Source: Nitrococcus mobilis Nb-231
GTDB taxonomy: Bacteria; Pseudomonadota; Gammaproteobacteria; Nitrococcales; Nitrococcaceae
Direction of reading: 5' to 3'
Assembly (NCBI RefSeq): GCF_000153205.1
Contig: NZ_CH672427.1
Location: 2,490,342-2,554,341 of the forward strand
DNA: 64,000 bases
In this document: one piece after another, positions 33,291-42,727 of the stretch
How positions within the stretch are numbered: position 1 is the first letter of the stretch
How the letters are laid out: every line of letters starts with the position of its first letter
Made by a program: the position numbers and the translations under genes
The notes under the pieces: model-generated
Told to the model about the DNA's origin: nothing
Databases searched by the model: none
The model's input: the letters and a program-made list of their open reading frames with translations, nothing else

Positions 33291-34637
33291 ATGTCGCGCA
33301 ACAGTCGGATACTCTGGAGTGAGGGCCTGTTTCTCGAGCCGCAGCACTTCCAGCAGCACGACCGGTTTTTCGAGCGGTATGTCGAGGGCCGAGTGGCAGC
33401 GCTCATGCCGCACGCGTGGGGATTCCAGTCGCTGGAACTCGATGCAGATCTGCTCAGCATCGGCAAGCTGGGGCTGCGCTCGGCCCGCGGTGTATTCCCC
33501 GATGGGACTCCCTTTGCGGTCCCCGACGATGATCCGCTTCCCCCGCCTCTGGAGCTGGACGAGTCGATCCATGACCGGACAGTCTACCTGGTATTGCCGC
33601 TGCGCGCGGACGGCGCGGTGGAGGTTCAGCGCGGTACCGGCGGCAACGGGCTGTACCGCTACCGGGCCGAGGACGTGGAGGTTCGAGACAATGTCTTGGA
33701 CAGCACCGCGTCCACTCTCGTCGAGGTAGGTTGGCTCAACACCCGTCTAGCCCTGGAAGGCGAAGCGCTCGACGAGTATGTGCGCATACCGCTGGCGCGA
33801 GTTATCGAGTGTCGAGCGGACAGGCAAGTGATTCTCGATGATGCGTTCATCCCCACCGTGACCCGGGCGGGTGCCGCGCGTCGCCTGCAGGGTTTCGTTA
33901 CCGAGCTCCGAGGGTTGCTGTATCAACGTGCGGACTTCCTGGCGGAGCGGGTGACGGTGAGTGGTCATGGTGGAGCCGGGGAGATCACGGATTTCCTGAT
34001 GCTCCAGGTGGTGAACCGTTATGCACCTGTCGTTAGTCACTTGGCGGAATTCCTTCACGTGCACCCGGAGCAGCTGTTCACCTTGATGCTGGCGATTGCC
34101 GGAGAGTTGGCCACTCTGACCACCGAATCCCGCCGGCCGCCTGAGTTCAAGGTCTACCGCCATGAGAACCTGGCCCACTCCTTCGAGCCCGTGTTCGATA
34201 CGTTACGGGCGGAGTTTCGAACTGTGCGCGAGTCACCGGCCGTCTCCATTCCGCTCGAGGCTACCGGTCGGCACGGCATCTGCGTGGCCCGTGTCGAGGA
34301 TCTTGCACTGTTCGAGTCAGCGAACTTCGTGCTTGCCGTCGGCGCGAGCGTGCCGACTGAGGAGCTGAGATCGCGTTTCCCGCTGCAGGTCAAGGCCGGA
34401 CCGGTGGAGCGGATTGCCGAGCTGGTCAACAATAACTTGCCCGGTATCGAGCTCTTGCCGGTTCCAGTGGCGCCGAGGCAAATCCCCTTCTATACGAACT
34501 GTATCTACTTCGAGTTCAGCCGCCGCGGACCCCTGTGGCAGCAGCTGGCAACGTCTGGTGGCCTTGCAGTCCACGTTGCCGGGCAGTTCGCCGACCTCAA
34601 GATGGATCTGTGGGCAATCCGAGGTCAGAAGCGATGA
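33291..34637 (+). CDS. tssK: T6SS baseplate-membrane linker TssK
   Basis: TssK trimers link the baseplate wedges to TssL/TssM. The 448-residue protein has the hallmark N-terminus ILWSEGLFLEPQHFQQHDRF with FERYVEGRV, followed by WGFQSLELDADLLSIGKLGL. Later come FLMLQVVNRYAPVVSHLAEF, HPEQLFTLMLAIAGELATLT and the C-terminal ILLPVP-type segment (IELLPVPVAPRQIPFYTNC). Its stop overlaps the tssL start (ATGA). Confidence 0.96.
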   Translation: MSRNSRILWSEGLFLEPQHFQQHDRFFERYVEGRVAALMPHAWGFQSLELDADLLSIGKLGLRSARGVFPDGTPFAVPDDDPLPPPLELDESIHDRTVYLVLPLRADGAVEVQRGTGGNGLYRYRAEDVEVRDNVLDSTASTLVEVGWLNTRLALEGEALDEYVRIPLARVIECRADRQVILDDAFIPTVTRAGAARRLQGFVTELRGLLYQRADFLAERVTVSGHGGAGEITDFLMLQVVNRYAPVVSHLAEFLHVHPEQLFTLMLAIAGELATLTTESRRPPEFKVYRHENLAHSFEPVFDTLRAEFRTVRESPAVSIPLEATGRHGICVARVEDLALFESANFVLAVGASVPTEELRSRFPLQVKAGPVERIAELVNNNLPGIELLPVPVAPRQIPFYTNCIYFEFSRRGPLWQQLATSGGLAVHVAGQFADLKMDLWAIRGQKR

Positions 34638-35941
34638 GTGGCGATGGCCATCCGCCGAGCGGCGATCGCACCGTCATCCGCCCGAATCCAGGTGGCCGGC
34701 GGTTAGCACCTCGGCATCAGGAGCCATCGGCGCCGCCTTCCGCGGTTTCATCCGTTGGCGCGGAAGAGCTGGGGAGATTCGCCCAACTCGGGCTCAATCC
34801 GCTGGCGGAGGCGGCCACGCCGCTGCTTGTACTGGCGGCGAACTTGCGCGGCAGTGCACGGCATGCTGATGTAGCCAACCTACATACTCAAGTGACTCGC
34901 CAGCTCAACGAGTTCGAGAAGCAGGCGGAACAGGGGGGGATGCCGTTAGAGCAAGTATTGGCGGCGCGTTATGCGCTGTGCACGTTCATCGACGAAGCCG
35001 TGATGAACACTCCGTGGGGCAGCCAGAGCCTCTGGGCCGGCAAGCCTTTGCTGCTGTTGTTCCACAAAGACACGGGCGGCGGTGAGAAATTCTTCCAGAT
35101 GGTAGAGCGCGTGCTCGTCGATCGTGAGCCGAAACGCGATCTCATCGAGCTCTTTTACGTCTGCCTGGCGTTGGGCTTCGAGGGCAAGTATCGCATATCC
35201 GATGGGGGACGGACTGCGCTGGCCGAGACTCGTGAACGCTTGTACGCGCGGATCCGTACCTGGCGCGAGACGCCCGCGTGTGAGCTCTCCCCTAGGTGGC
35301 GCGGCATTGAAGATAGGCGCTACCGTCTGGTACGGACGCTGCCGGCGTGGGTTTTCCTGTCGGTGGCCGGCGCCGTCTCGATTGGCGCGTTCCTCACCTT
35401 CCATACGCTGCTCAACGATGCCTCGGCGCCGATCATGGCGCAGCTCAACGAGATCAAGCAGGCTACGTTCGAATCGCCTATAGGGCCGAGCGTGGTTGGC
35501 GGACCGCAATTACCCGAGCTGCTTGCGGGCGCGTTTCCGGGAAGGCTTCAAGTGGAAACAAAGGAGGATGGAACCACTCAACTCACATTGCTAGGGGAGG
35601 TGTTCCGCTCCGGCAGCGCTGAGCTCAGCGCCGCTTACGCTCCGGTGCTGGATAAGGTGGCCGGCGCGTTGAAGCAGGTACCCGGCCGCGTACTGGTGGT
35701 CGGGCATACCGACGACGTGCCGATACGCTCATTGCGGTTCAAAGACAACTATGAACTCTCTCGGCAACGGGCTCTCAACGCCGCTGAGCGACTGAAGGAG
35801 CGGCTCGATGATCCGGGGCGGGTAAGTTACCTTGGGGTCGGACCCGATCAACCACGGTATCGGCCCGTGGATACGCCCGAAAACCGCGCCCGTAACCGCC
35901 GCATAGAGATCATCCACCGATCGGAGGAGGCACGGCCGTGA
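34634..35941 (+). CDS. tssL: T6SS membrane protein TssL with OmpA-like domain
   Basis: TssL is the inner-membrane partner of TssM. From the ATG at 34634, which overlaps the tssK stop, it has 435 residues; the upstream part of the open frame is tssK shadow. The cytoplasmic hook domain shows LNPLAEAATPLLVLAANLR, YALCTFIDEAVMNTPWG and LFYVCLALGFEGKYRI. One membrane segment lies near residues 236-258 (WVFLSVAGAVSIGAFLTF). The C-terminal periplasmic part is an OmpA/MotB-type peptidoglycan-binding domain (VLVVGHTDDVPI near 353, RNRRIEII). So this is the extended TssL form that anchors itself to the cell wall. tssM starts at an overlapping GTGA. Confidence 0.95.
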   Translation: MSGDGHPPSGDRTVIRPNPGGRRLAPRHQEPSAPPSAVSSVGAEELGRFAQLGLNPLAEAATPLLVLAANLRGSARHADVANLHTQVTRQLNEFEKQAEQGGMPLEQVLAARYALCTFIDEAVMNTPWGSQSLWAGKPLLLLFHKDTGGGEKFFQMVERVLVDREPKRDLIELFYVCLALGFEGKYRISDGGRTALAETRERLYARIRTWRETPACELSPRWRGIEDRRYRLVRTLPAWVFLSVAGAVSIGAFLTFHTLLNDASAPIMAQLNEIKQATFESPIGPSVVGGPQLPELLAGAFPGRLQVETKEDGTTQLTLLGEVFRSGSAELSAAYAPVLDKVAGALKQVPGRVLVVGHTDDVPIRSLRFKDNYELSRQRALNAAERLKERLDDPGRVSYLGVGPDQPRYRPVDTPENRARNRRIEIIHRSEEARP

Positions 35942-38900
35942 GGCGAGTGCTCGCAGTGTTCAGACAGGCTTGGTTGCTGAGCGTGATCGGGCTGATCGTG
36001 CTGTCTCTGCTGATCTGGTTTTTTGGTCCCTATCTTGCCTTTGCCGAACTCAGGCCGCTCGCCGGAGTGGTAGGTCGCAGCGTCGCCATCGTTCTCGTAT
36101 TCGCGATCTGGGGATCGTTTACATTGCTCCGCTATCGGCGTGCCCGCCGGGCGAGCGCGAGCCTGCGCGCCGAGCTCGTAGGGCAGGCTGACTTCGACAT
36201 GGATGCTGCTGCCGAAGAGCTGCGAAGGCGATTCGAGGAGGCGATCGCCTTTCTGCGCCGGTCCAAGGGTGCCGGAGACCTCTATCGGCTGCCTTGGTAT
36301 GTGATCATAGGACCGCCGGGTTCCGGGAAAACCACTGCACTGGTCAACTCCGGCCTTAACTTTCCACTCGCTCAGAAGTTAGGCAAGGAGGCACTGCGTG
36401 GGGTGGGCGGTACCCGGAACTGCGACTGGTGGTTCACCGATGAGGCCGTGCTGCTGGATACGGCCGGCCGCTATGTGACTCAGGATACGGAACCGTCCGC
36501 AGACAACGCCGAGTGGAGCCAGTTTCTGCAGCTGCTTGCGCGCTACCGCAAGCGCCGACCCATCAACGGCGTGTTGGTAACGTTGAGCGCAACGGATCTG
36601 CTGCTCTTGTCGCCAGATGGACGTAAGGCACACGTCCTGGCAGTCCGCCGGCGGCTGGATGAGCTGCAGCGGCAGTTGCGGATCCGGTTCCCCGTCTACT
36701 TCGTGGTAACCAAGTGCGATCTCGTGGCGGGTTTCGTCGAGTTTTTCGATGATCTTGACTACGAGGGTCGCGCTCAGGTTTGGGGGATCACCTTTCCGGA
36801 GCCCGGCCGGAGCGCGGCCCCGGTGTCCGACCTGTTCGCCGTGGAATACGACGGGCTCGTGACTCGACTGAACGAGCGAGTATTGAGCCGCCTCGATCAG
36901 GAGCGTGAAGCGCAGCGTCGTACAGTGTTGTTCGGTTTCCCGCAGCGCATGGCCAGTTTGAAAGGGACTCTTAGCGAATTCATCGGGGAAACGTTCGAGG
37001 CTAGCGGCTTCGATCGCCCCGTCATGCTGCGTGGTGTGTATTTTACCAGTGGCACTCAGGAGGGGATCCCCATCGATCGCATGATGGGGACGCTGGCGAA
37101 TACCTTTGGGATCGATGCCGCTATGGCGGTTCCGGCATCTCGCGGCCAGGGACGGAGCTACTTCTTGCAGCGTCTGCTCAAGAGCGTGATCTTTCCCGAG
37201 TCCGGACTTGCCGGCGTTAACTGGCGCTTGGAGGTCGGGCGCGCCATCGTACAGAACGTCTCCTACATCGCAGTTCTCGGTCTTGCCGCCTTACTGGTTG
37301 CCGGTTGGTTTACCAGCTACCGATACAATCGGGACTACCTCGACGACGTGCGCCAGACCTTGAAGGTGCATAAGGAGCAGGCCAGCCGACCTGTGCCGAG
37401 GAAGGCTGGCTCGGAGGACGTGCTGCTGCGGCTGGACGCGCTGAGCGAGGTGGCGGCGGAAGCGAACCGCTACCGTGATGAGCTTCCCTTGCTGATGGGC
37501 CTGGGTTTGTACCGTGGAGATACGGTGGGTGAGTCTGCGCTCGACGCCTACCATCAAGGCCTGCATGCGCTTTTGTTGCCGCGCGTGGTGCTGAATCTGA
37601 AAGAGCGCATCCGCGGTTCGACACGCAGCCCGAAACGCCTCTACGGCTATCTCAAGGCCTATCTCATGCTGGCCGACCCAGCGCACATGAATGAGCAAGA
37701 GCTCGGCGCGATTGTCCGGACGGACCTGATGCAGCTGTTCGATGACAGCCCGGCCTTGGGGGAGGCGCTGGCCGCGCATTTCGAGAGCCTGCTGGGGCAG
37801 GATGAACCCGTGCATATTGCCCAAGTGGATCAGCAGCTGGTCGCTCAGGCCCGAGCGGCGCTGAAGCAAGCCTCCATCCCGGGGTTGATGCTCGCTGTCT
37901 TAAAGACGCGCTATGGTGTGGATCACCCCAAGGCTCTGCGGTTGGATCTGAAGGCTGGTCTCGGCAGCGAGCAAATCTTTCGACGCGCCGGCGGCGTCCC
38001 CTGGTCCGACCCTGTACCCGCGCTCTATACCCATGGCGGTTTCGAAGAGATTACGGGCGGCGTAGACGAGCAGCTGGTCACGGGATTCTTGAGCGATGAC
38101 TGGGTCCTCGGTGGGGGGGGGCTACCGAGCGGGCCAACAGCCCGGTTTCGCCTCGCCGCCGACTTTCTCCGCGAGTACGAGCAGGAATATATCGCCTACT
38201 GGGACTCCCTGCTCAAGGATCTGGAGATTGTGCCGCTGGTGAGCGTGCAGCAGGCCAAGGCGGTGCTGTCCACTATCAGCGGGCCGACTTCGCCTCTTAA
38301 GCAGCTGCTGCAGACCATCGATGCCCAAACCCATTTCCCGGAGCCGCAGCCGAAAAAGGCCGAGCAGGGGGGAAGGTTCAGTCGTTTGCTTGGAATGGCC
38401 GAGCAAGCCCGAGCGAGCGTGGCGCGCCCGCGTCCCGGCAAGCGAATATCACAGCACTTTCAGTCGTTGCATCGTCTAGTAGCCGTAGGTGACGGGGGCG
38501 CTCCGCCCATCGATCAGATCATTGGTGTCCTAGGCGAGCTGTATACCCAGTTGGACGCCATGGGGAGCGGTGTCGGTAATAAAGATCCGCTGGTCATACT
38601 CAGCCGTTCGGGAGGCCAGGATGCGCTGCGCCGGCTGCGAATGGAGGCGCAGCGCCAACCGGAGCCGTTGGGGCGTCTGCTCAGCCAGTTGGCGGGCAAA
38701 GGACAGCAGATGGCCCTGCATAGTCTGCGCAGCGAGCTTAATCAAGCGTACCGCAATAACGTGTTACCCGAGTGTCGTGAGCTTGTGGAGGAGCGGTATC
38801 CATTTGACGAGAGCAGTAGCGTGGATATTCCGCTCAGCGACTTCGGTCGTTTGTTTGGTCCCAGTGGTGTATTCGAGACGTTTTTTACCGAGCATCTTGC

Positions 38901-39420
38901 ACCGTTGGTCGATACCTCCAGGCAACGGTGGCGGTGGCGCAATGGGGTCCGGCTCGGCATGCCTGACTCTGTATTAGTGCAATTCCGTCGGGCGCGCGAG
39001 ATCCGCAATGTGTTCTTCGCCGCTGGCAAAGAGGCGCCTTCGCTGGGCTTCAGCCTGACACCGCAATACCTGGACGCGCGGGTACGTCGCTTCACACTGA
39101 ATGTCGATGGCGCGTCGCTGGTCTACCGTCATGGTCCACCTCGCCCGCTGCGCGTTCAGTGGCCGGGTGAGAAGGAGGGCCGGGTGATCGCCGAGTTCGA
39201 GGACCGTAGCGGACATCGCCCCAGTGCGCTGTTCGAGGGGCCGTGGGCATGGTTCCGGGCCCTGCAGAGCGCGAGCGTTTCCCGGCAGTCGGATGTGAGC
39301 TATCTCGCCATGTTCGCTGCAGGGGGCTACGATGCCCGTCTGCGAGTTGAGTTCGAGAGCATGCGCAACCCGTTGCGCTTCCGGGACTGGGCGCGGTTCC
39401 ACTGCCCGGGGAGTCTGTGA
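35938..39420 (+). CDS. tssM: T6SS membrane protein TssM (IcmF)
   Basis: TssM forms the transenvelope channel with TssL and TssJ. The GTG start overlaps the tssL stop. The protein has 1160 residues with two N-terminal membrane segments (about 10-30 and 37-60) and a third near 440-460 (SYIAVLGLAALLVAGWF). Between them lies a GTPase-like domain with an intact Walker A, GPPGSGKTT at 125-133, and the motif GTRNCDWWFTDEAVLLDTAG. The rest is the periplasmic IcmF-related region, ending in a beta-rich domain (YRHGPPRPLRVQWPG, then GPWAWFRAL) that binds TssJ. The intact P-loop suggests a nucleotide-using TssM. tagF-pppA starts four bases after the stop. Confidence 0.97.
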   Translation: MRRVLAVFRQAWLLSVIGLIVLSLLIWFFGPYLAFAELRPLAGVVGRSVAIVLVFAIWGSFTLLRYRRARRASASLRAELVGQADFDMDAAAEELRRRFEEAIAFLRRSKGAGDLYRLPWYVIIGPPGSGKTTALVNSGLNFPLAQKLGKEALRGVGGTRNCDWWFTDEAVLLDTAGRYVTQDTEPSADNAEWSQFLQLLARYRKRRPINGVLVTLSATDLLLLSPDGRKAHVLAVRRRLDELQRQLRIRFPVYFVVTKCDLVAGFVEFFDDLDYEGRAQVWGITFPEPGRSAAPVSDLFAVEYDGLVTRLNERVLSRLDQEREAQRRTVLFGFPQRMASLKGTLSEFIGETFEASGFDRPVMLRGVYFTSGTQEGIPIDRMMGTLANTFGIDAAMAVPASRGQGRSYFLQRLLKSVIFPESGLAGVNWRLEVGRAIVQNVSYIAVLGLAALLVAGWFTSYRYNRDYLDDVRQTLKVHKEQASRPVPRKAGSEDVLLRLDALSEVAAEANRYRDELPLLMGLGLYRGDTVGESALDAYHQGLHALLLPRVVLNLKERIRGSTRSPKRLYGYLKAYLMLADPAHMNEQELGAIVRTDLMQLFDDSPALGEALAAHFESLLGQDEPVHIAQVDQQLVAQARAALKQASIPGLMLAVLKTRYGVDHPKALRLDLKAGLGSEQIFRRAGGVPWSDPVPALYTHGGFEEITGGVDEQLVTGFLSDDWVLGGGGLPSGPTARFRLAADFLREYEQEYIAYWDSLLKDLEIVPLVSVQQAKAVLSTISGPTSPLKQLLQTIDAQTHFPEPQPKKAEQGGRFSRLLGMAEQARASVARPRPGKRISQHFQSLHRLVAVGDGGAPPIDQIIGVLGELYTQLDAMGSGVGNKDPLVILSRSGGQDALRRLRMEAQRQPEPLGRLLSQLAGKGQQMALHSLRSELNQAYRNNVLPECRELVEERYPFDESSSVDIPLSDFGRLFGPSGVFETFFTEHLAPLVDTSRQRWRWRNGVRLGMPDSVLVQFRRAREIRNVFFAAGKEAPSLGFSLTPQYLDARVRRFTLNVDGASLVYRHGPPRPLRVQWPGEKEGRVIAEFEDRSGHRPSALFEGPWAWFRALQSASVSRQSDVSYLAMFAAGGYDARLRVEFESMRNPLRFRDWARFHCPGSL

Positions 39421-39423
39421 GGC

Positions 39424-40932
39424 ATGGTTGGGGTAGGCGCGCTCGGTTTCTATGGCAAGCTCCCCAGCCATGGGGACTTTGTTCGTCGGCGCGTGCCGCA
39501 TGAGTTCCTGACTGTGTGGGACGCTTGGTTGCAGCGGGTACTGCATGCCAGTCGCCAGCGCCTGAATGACCAATGGCTGGCAACTTACCTTACCAGTCCC
39601 ATCTGGCGTTTCGCCATCGATCCTCCCGTGTGTGGCCGTTTGGCGTATACGGGCATTCTGATGCCCAGTGTCGATGCCATAGGCCGATATTTCCCCCTCT
39701 CTTTCGTAATGCCGTTACCTGTTGGGATGAGCCTGCCGAATCTGGCGGTAGAGAACGCAGACTGGTTTGCCCAGATGGAAAGACTGGCGTTGAGCGTCCT
39801 GGAGCAGGACGTCGAGTTCAGGCTCGATGACTTTGATCGGCAGGTTGCGGCGCTGGGGCGGGAGTTCATGCCGCGCACTCTCCTGCAGGACGAGTGGCAG
39901 CCGCCGCCTGGCAGAGGTGAGCCCCTGTGTTTCGATATTGGCGGTATGAGCGAGATGCCGTTCTCCATGCTCAGTGTGCTTCATGGGCAGCTGTCGCGCG
40001 AGCGCGGCGGCTACAGTCTTTGGTGGTCAGAGGGATCAGAGCGAATCGGCCCTTGCTGGTTTATCTATAGCGGTTTGCCGGATGGCGAGCGGTTCGTGGC
40101 TGCGTTGGACGGTGCGTGGGGTCAGCACGACTGGCGCAGGCAGAAAATTCGGTGGAATAACCTGGCTTCAGTACCGGAAGCAAGCCCGTCGCTGCAGCCT
40201 CTGTCCTACCGTTCCAGTGTGCGAACGCACCCAGGTAACGTGCGAACCGTCAATGAGGATGCCTTCTTGGAGCGAGCGGATTACGGAATCTGGGCGGTCG
40301 CCGACGGTGTAGGTGGTCAGGCGGCTGGAACGCAGGCCAGTCGCATGGTAGTCGATGGTCTTCGCGCCGTAGAAGGTGGCGGCGAGCTACAAGATCGGGT
40401 GAACGGAGTCCGGAAGAGCTTGCTCCGGGTCAATGAGCGCCTAGTGTATCTGGGCGAGCGACCTGTGGACTCCGTGCAGAGTGCGAGTACGGTGGCTGCA
40501 CTGGTGACGGGGTTGGCCGGCTGTTGCTATGTATGGGCCGGCGATAGCCGGATTTATCGATTGCGGGGAGGTCGGCTTCTCCGCTGCACCCGCGACCATA
40601 GCTTGGTTCAGACCTTGGTGGACGAGGGCAGAGTGGCAGATGATGACGCCTTGAAGCACCCGCAGGCGAATGTGATAACGCGAGCGATCGGTGCGAGTGG
40701 CGATCTCGTGCTAGAAGTGGCGTATGCCGATCTGATGCCAGGCGACCGGTTTCTTCTCTGCTCGGATGGCGTGCATAGTAATGCCACCGACAGTGAGCTG
40801 GAGCAGTTGCTCTCGCGAGGCGACTGCGAAGGAGCCTGCGAGCGCGTTATGGCGCTGGTGTTGTCACGGGAGGCGAGGGATAACCTCACCGCCGTGGTGG
40901 TGGATGTAGATGAGGCGCTGCATGGCGGATGA
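39424..40932 (+). CDS. tagF-pppA: TagF-PppA fusion: T6SS repressor domain plus PP2C phosphatase
   Basis: Two regulators in one 502-residue chain. Residues 1-230 are a TagF domain (GFYGKLPSHGDFVRRRVP, WLATYLTSPIWRFAI, GRYFPLSFVMPLP), which represses the T6SS after translation. Residues 255-500 are a PP2C-type phosphatase that removes phosphate from Fha: NEDAF with Glu278 and Asp279, ADGVGGQAAG with Asp294, CSDGVHS with Asp448, and DNLTAVVVD with Asp486. All expected metal ligands are present. A TagF-PppA fusion is known from Agrobacterium; in Pseudomonas the two are separate genes. The start is four bases after tssM, and the end overlaps ppkA. Confidence 0.93.
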   Translation: MVGVGALGFYGKLPSHGDFVRRRVPHEFLTVWDAWLQRVLHASRQRLNDQWLATYLTSPIWRFAIDPPVCGRLAYTGILMPSVDAIGRYFPLSFVMPLPVGMSLPNLAVENADWFAQMERLALSVLEQDVEFRLDDFDRQVAALGREFMPRTLLQDEWQPPPGRGEPLCFDIGGMSEMPFSMLSVLHGQLSRERGGYSLWWSEGSERIGPCWFIYSGLPDGERFVAALDGAWGQHDWRRQKIRWNNLASVPEASPSLQPLSYRSSVRTHPGNVRTVNEDAFLERADYGIWAVADGVGGQAAGTQASRMVVDGLRAVEGGGELQDRVNGVRKSLLRVNERLVYLGERPVDSVQSASTVAALVTGLAGCCYVWAGDSRIYRLRGGRLLRCTRDHSLVQTLVDEGRVADDDALKHPQANVITRAIGASGDLVLEVAYADLMPGDRFLLCSDGVHSNATDSELEQLLSRGDCEGACERVMALVLSREARDNLTAVVVDVDEALHGG

Positions 40933-42727
40933 GCGGAGGGCTGTGACTGATGATACGGGCGCCATCGAGGCGTTGCGCCGCGCGTTGCAGCGCTACGTTG
41001 GATGGGGCGACGGGTGGGAGGAGGTGTTCAGCTGCCTGGAAACGGCGGCGCGACGCCAGGGACGTTCGCCCGCCGCGATTCTAATCGGCTGGGATGGACC
41101 ACCACGGCTCGACGAAGAGCAGCGCCGCTGGCTGCTGGAAGCGCTGTCCCGTTACGCTGCGGATGCCACTGTGGTCGAGGCGACGGCCGCACCACCGGCA
41201 TCGGATACATCTGTTACCCGAATTGCGTCGAAATCCGCAGCGCATGCCGCCGCTGACCCGGACCGGACCCGCTCTTCCTCCAGCGAGATAACTTCCCGAA
41301 GCCTCCCGGTGGGCTCGACGCCCTCGCCTCCTGCACCGACCATGGGAGCGGGGACAGGTGGCGGCGAGCGCACTTGGGCCTATCCCGCAGACTGGCGGGA
41401 TACGCGATCGGGCGAGCTCGGCCCGGGCTCGATGCTCAAGCAGCGCTTTGTGCTGGAGGAGCTGATCGGCCATGGTGGTATGGGTGCGGTCTATCGGGCG
41501 CGGGACCTGCGCAAGGTGGAGGCCGAGGATCGCGATCCTTTTGTGGCGCTCAAGCTGTTGAACGATGAGTTCCGGGATCATCCCGACGCTTTAGTTGCCC
41601 TGCAGCGGGAAGCCAAGAAAGCTCAAACGCTGGCGCACCCCAACATTAGCACCGTCTACGACTTTGATCGCGACGGCGCGACCGTTTTCCTCAGCATGGA
41701 ATTCTTGCAGGGCGCGGCGCTGGACCGCGTTATCCGCGAACGCGCCGCGTTCGGCCTACCGCAGAAGGAGGCGCTGCGCCTGACCGACCGTATGGCACGC
41801 GGACTCGCTTACGCCCACCAGGAAGGATTCGTCCACTCGGATTTCAAGCCGGGCAATGTATTCCTCACTAAAGAGGGAAACATCAAGATCCTTGACTTTG
41901 GTATTGCTCGTGCGGCCAATGTGCCTTCGGGCGATGGGGATCAGACCCGTTTCGACCCGGCGACGATCGGTGCCATTACCCCAGCCTACGCCAGCCCGCA
42001 GATGCATGCCGGCGAGCCGCCGGAGCCGGCCGACGACGTCTATGCGCTGGCCTGTGTCGCCTATGAGCTTTTGACCGGCCGGCATCCGTTTCTGGATTCC
42101 TCCGGGCGCAAGATCTCGGCTGATGAGGCGATGCACCAAGGGCTGCAGCCGGCCCCGATCCGAGGCGTTTCCAAGCGCGTCAACCGGGCGATCGCCAGAG
42201 GGCTCGCCTTCGAGCGAGCCGCGCGCTTTGTCAATGCGGGGGCCTTTTTGGATGCCGTTAAGGAGCCGCGCAGACTTCGCCGCTTTATCGTGCCCGTTAT
42301 AGGGCTGCTCGTGTTGCTGGTGGCCGTGTCGGGGTGGATCATCATCCACGAGAGCAGTGTGTTCCTATCGCTCAACGACTTGCCGCCGGCGCTTGGAGAA
42401 TCTCGGGCGCTGATTCTCCAAGGCAACGAATACATGAAGCTTGGTGAGGTCGCTCAAGCGCATAAGGCCTACGCTCAGGCGTGGGATAGCGCGGATGTGC
42501 GCGACGATGTGAGTGCGCGAGCGCGCTCGCGACTCAAAGTCATCGTGGACCGTCGGGTGGACGAGGTGATCGGTTACTACCTTCAGCAGGCTCAGCGGGA
42601 GGATACAGACACGTTTACGCTTGAAGTGCTGCGTTTGGCCCTGGAGTCGCTGCAGCGTGGTGAGCTGGGCATGAGAAGGCAGGACATAGAACGCGCGCTA
42701 CAGCAGATCAACGCCCGACTCGAATGA
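40922..42727 (+). CDS. ppkA: T6SS Ser/Thr protein kinase PpkA
   Basis: PpkA phosphorylates Fha to activate secretion. From the ATG at 40922 (GAGG six bases upstream) it has 601 residues. An N-terminal helical region (about 1-70) and a Ser/Pro/Thr-rich linker precede the kinase domain (about 175-440): glycine loop IGHGGMGAVY (182-191), Lys211 in VALKLL, catalytic loop HSDFKPGN (305-312) and DFG at 325-327. The usual HRD arginine is Ser306, so this is a non-RD kinase that may not need activation-loop phosphorylation. One membrane segment lies near 455-476 and a periplasmic helical tail of about 120 residues follows. Its 3' end overlaps the convergent hydrolase gene by 20 bases. Confidence 0.93.
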   Translation: MADERRAVTDDTGAIEALRRALQRYVGWGDGWEEVFSCLETAARRQGRSPAAILIGWDGPPRLDEEQRRWLLEALSRYAADATVVEATAAPPASDTSVTRIASKSAAHAAADPDRTRSSSSEITSRSLPVGSTPSPPAPTMGAGTGGGERTWAYPADWRDTRSGELGPGSMLKQRFVLEELIGHGGMGAVYRARDLRKVEAEDRDPFVALKLLNDEFRDHPDALVALQREAKKAQTLAHPNISTVYDFDRDGATVFLSMEFLQGAALDRVIRERAAFGLPQKEALRLTDRMARGLAYAHQEGFVHSDFKPGNVFLTKEGNIKILDFGIARAANVPSGDGDQTRFDPATIGAITPAYASPQMHAGEPPEPADDVYALACVAYELLTGRHPFLDSSGRKISADEAMHQGLQPAPIRGVSKRVNRAIARGLAFERAARFVNAGAFLDAVKEPRRLRRFIVPVIGLLVLLVAVSGWIIIHESSVFLSLNDLPPALGESRALILQGNEYMKLGEVAQAHKAYAQAWDSADVRDDVSARARSRLKVIVDRRVDEVIGYYLQQAQREDTDTFTLEVLRLALESLQRGELGMRRQDIERALQQINARLE

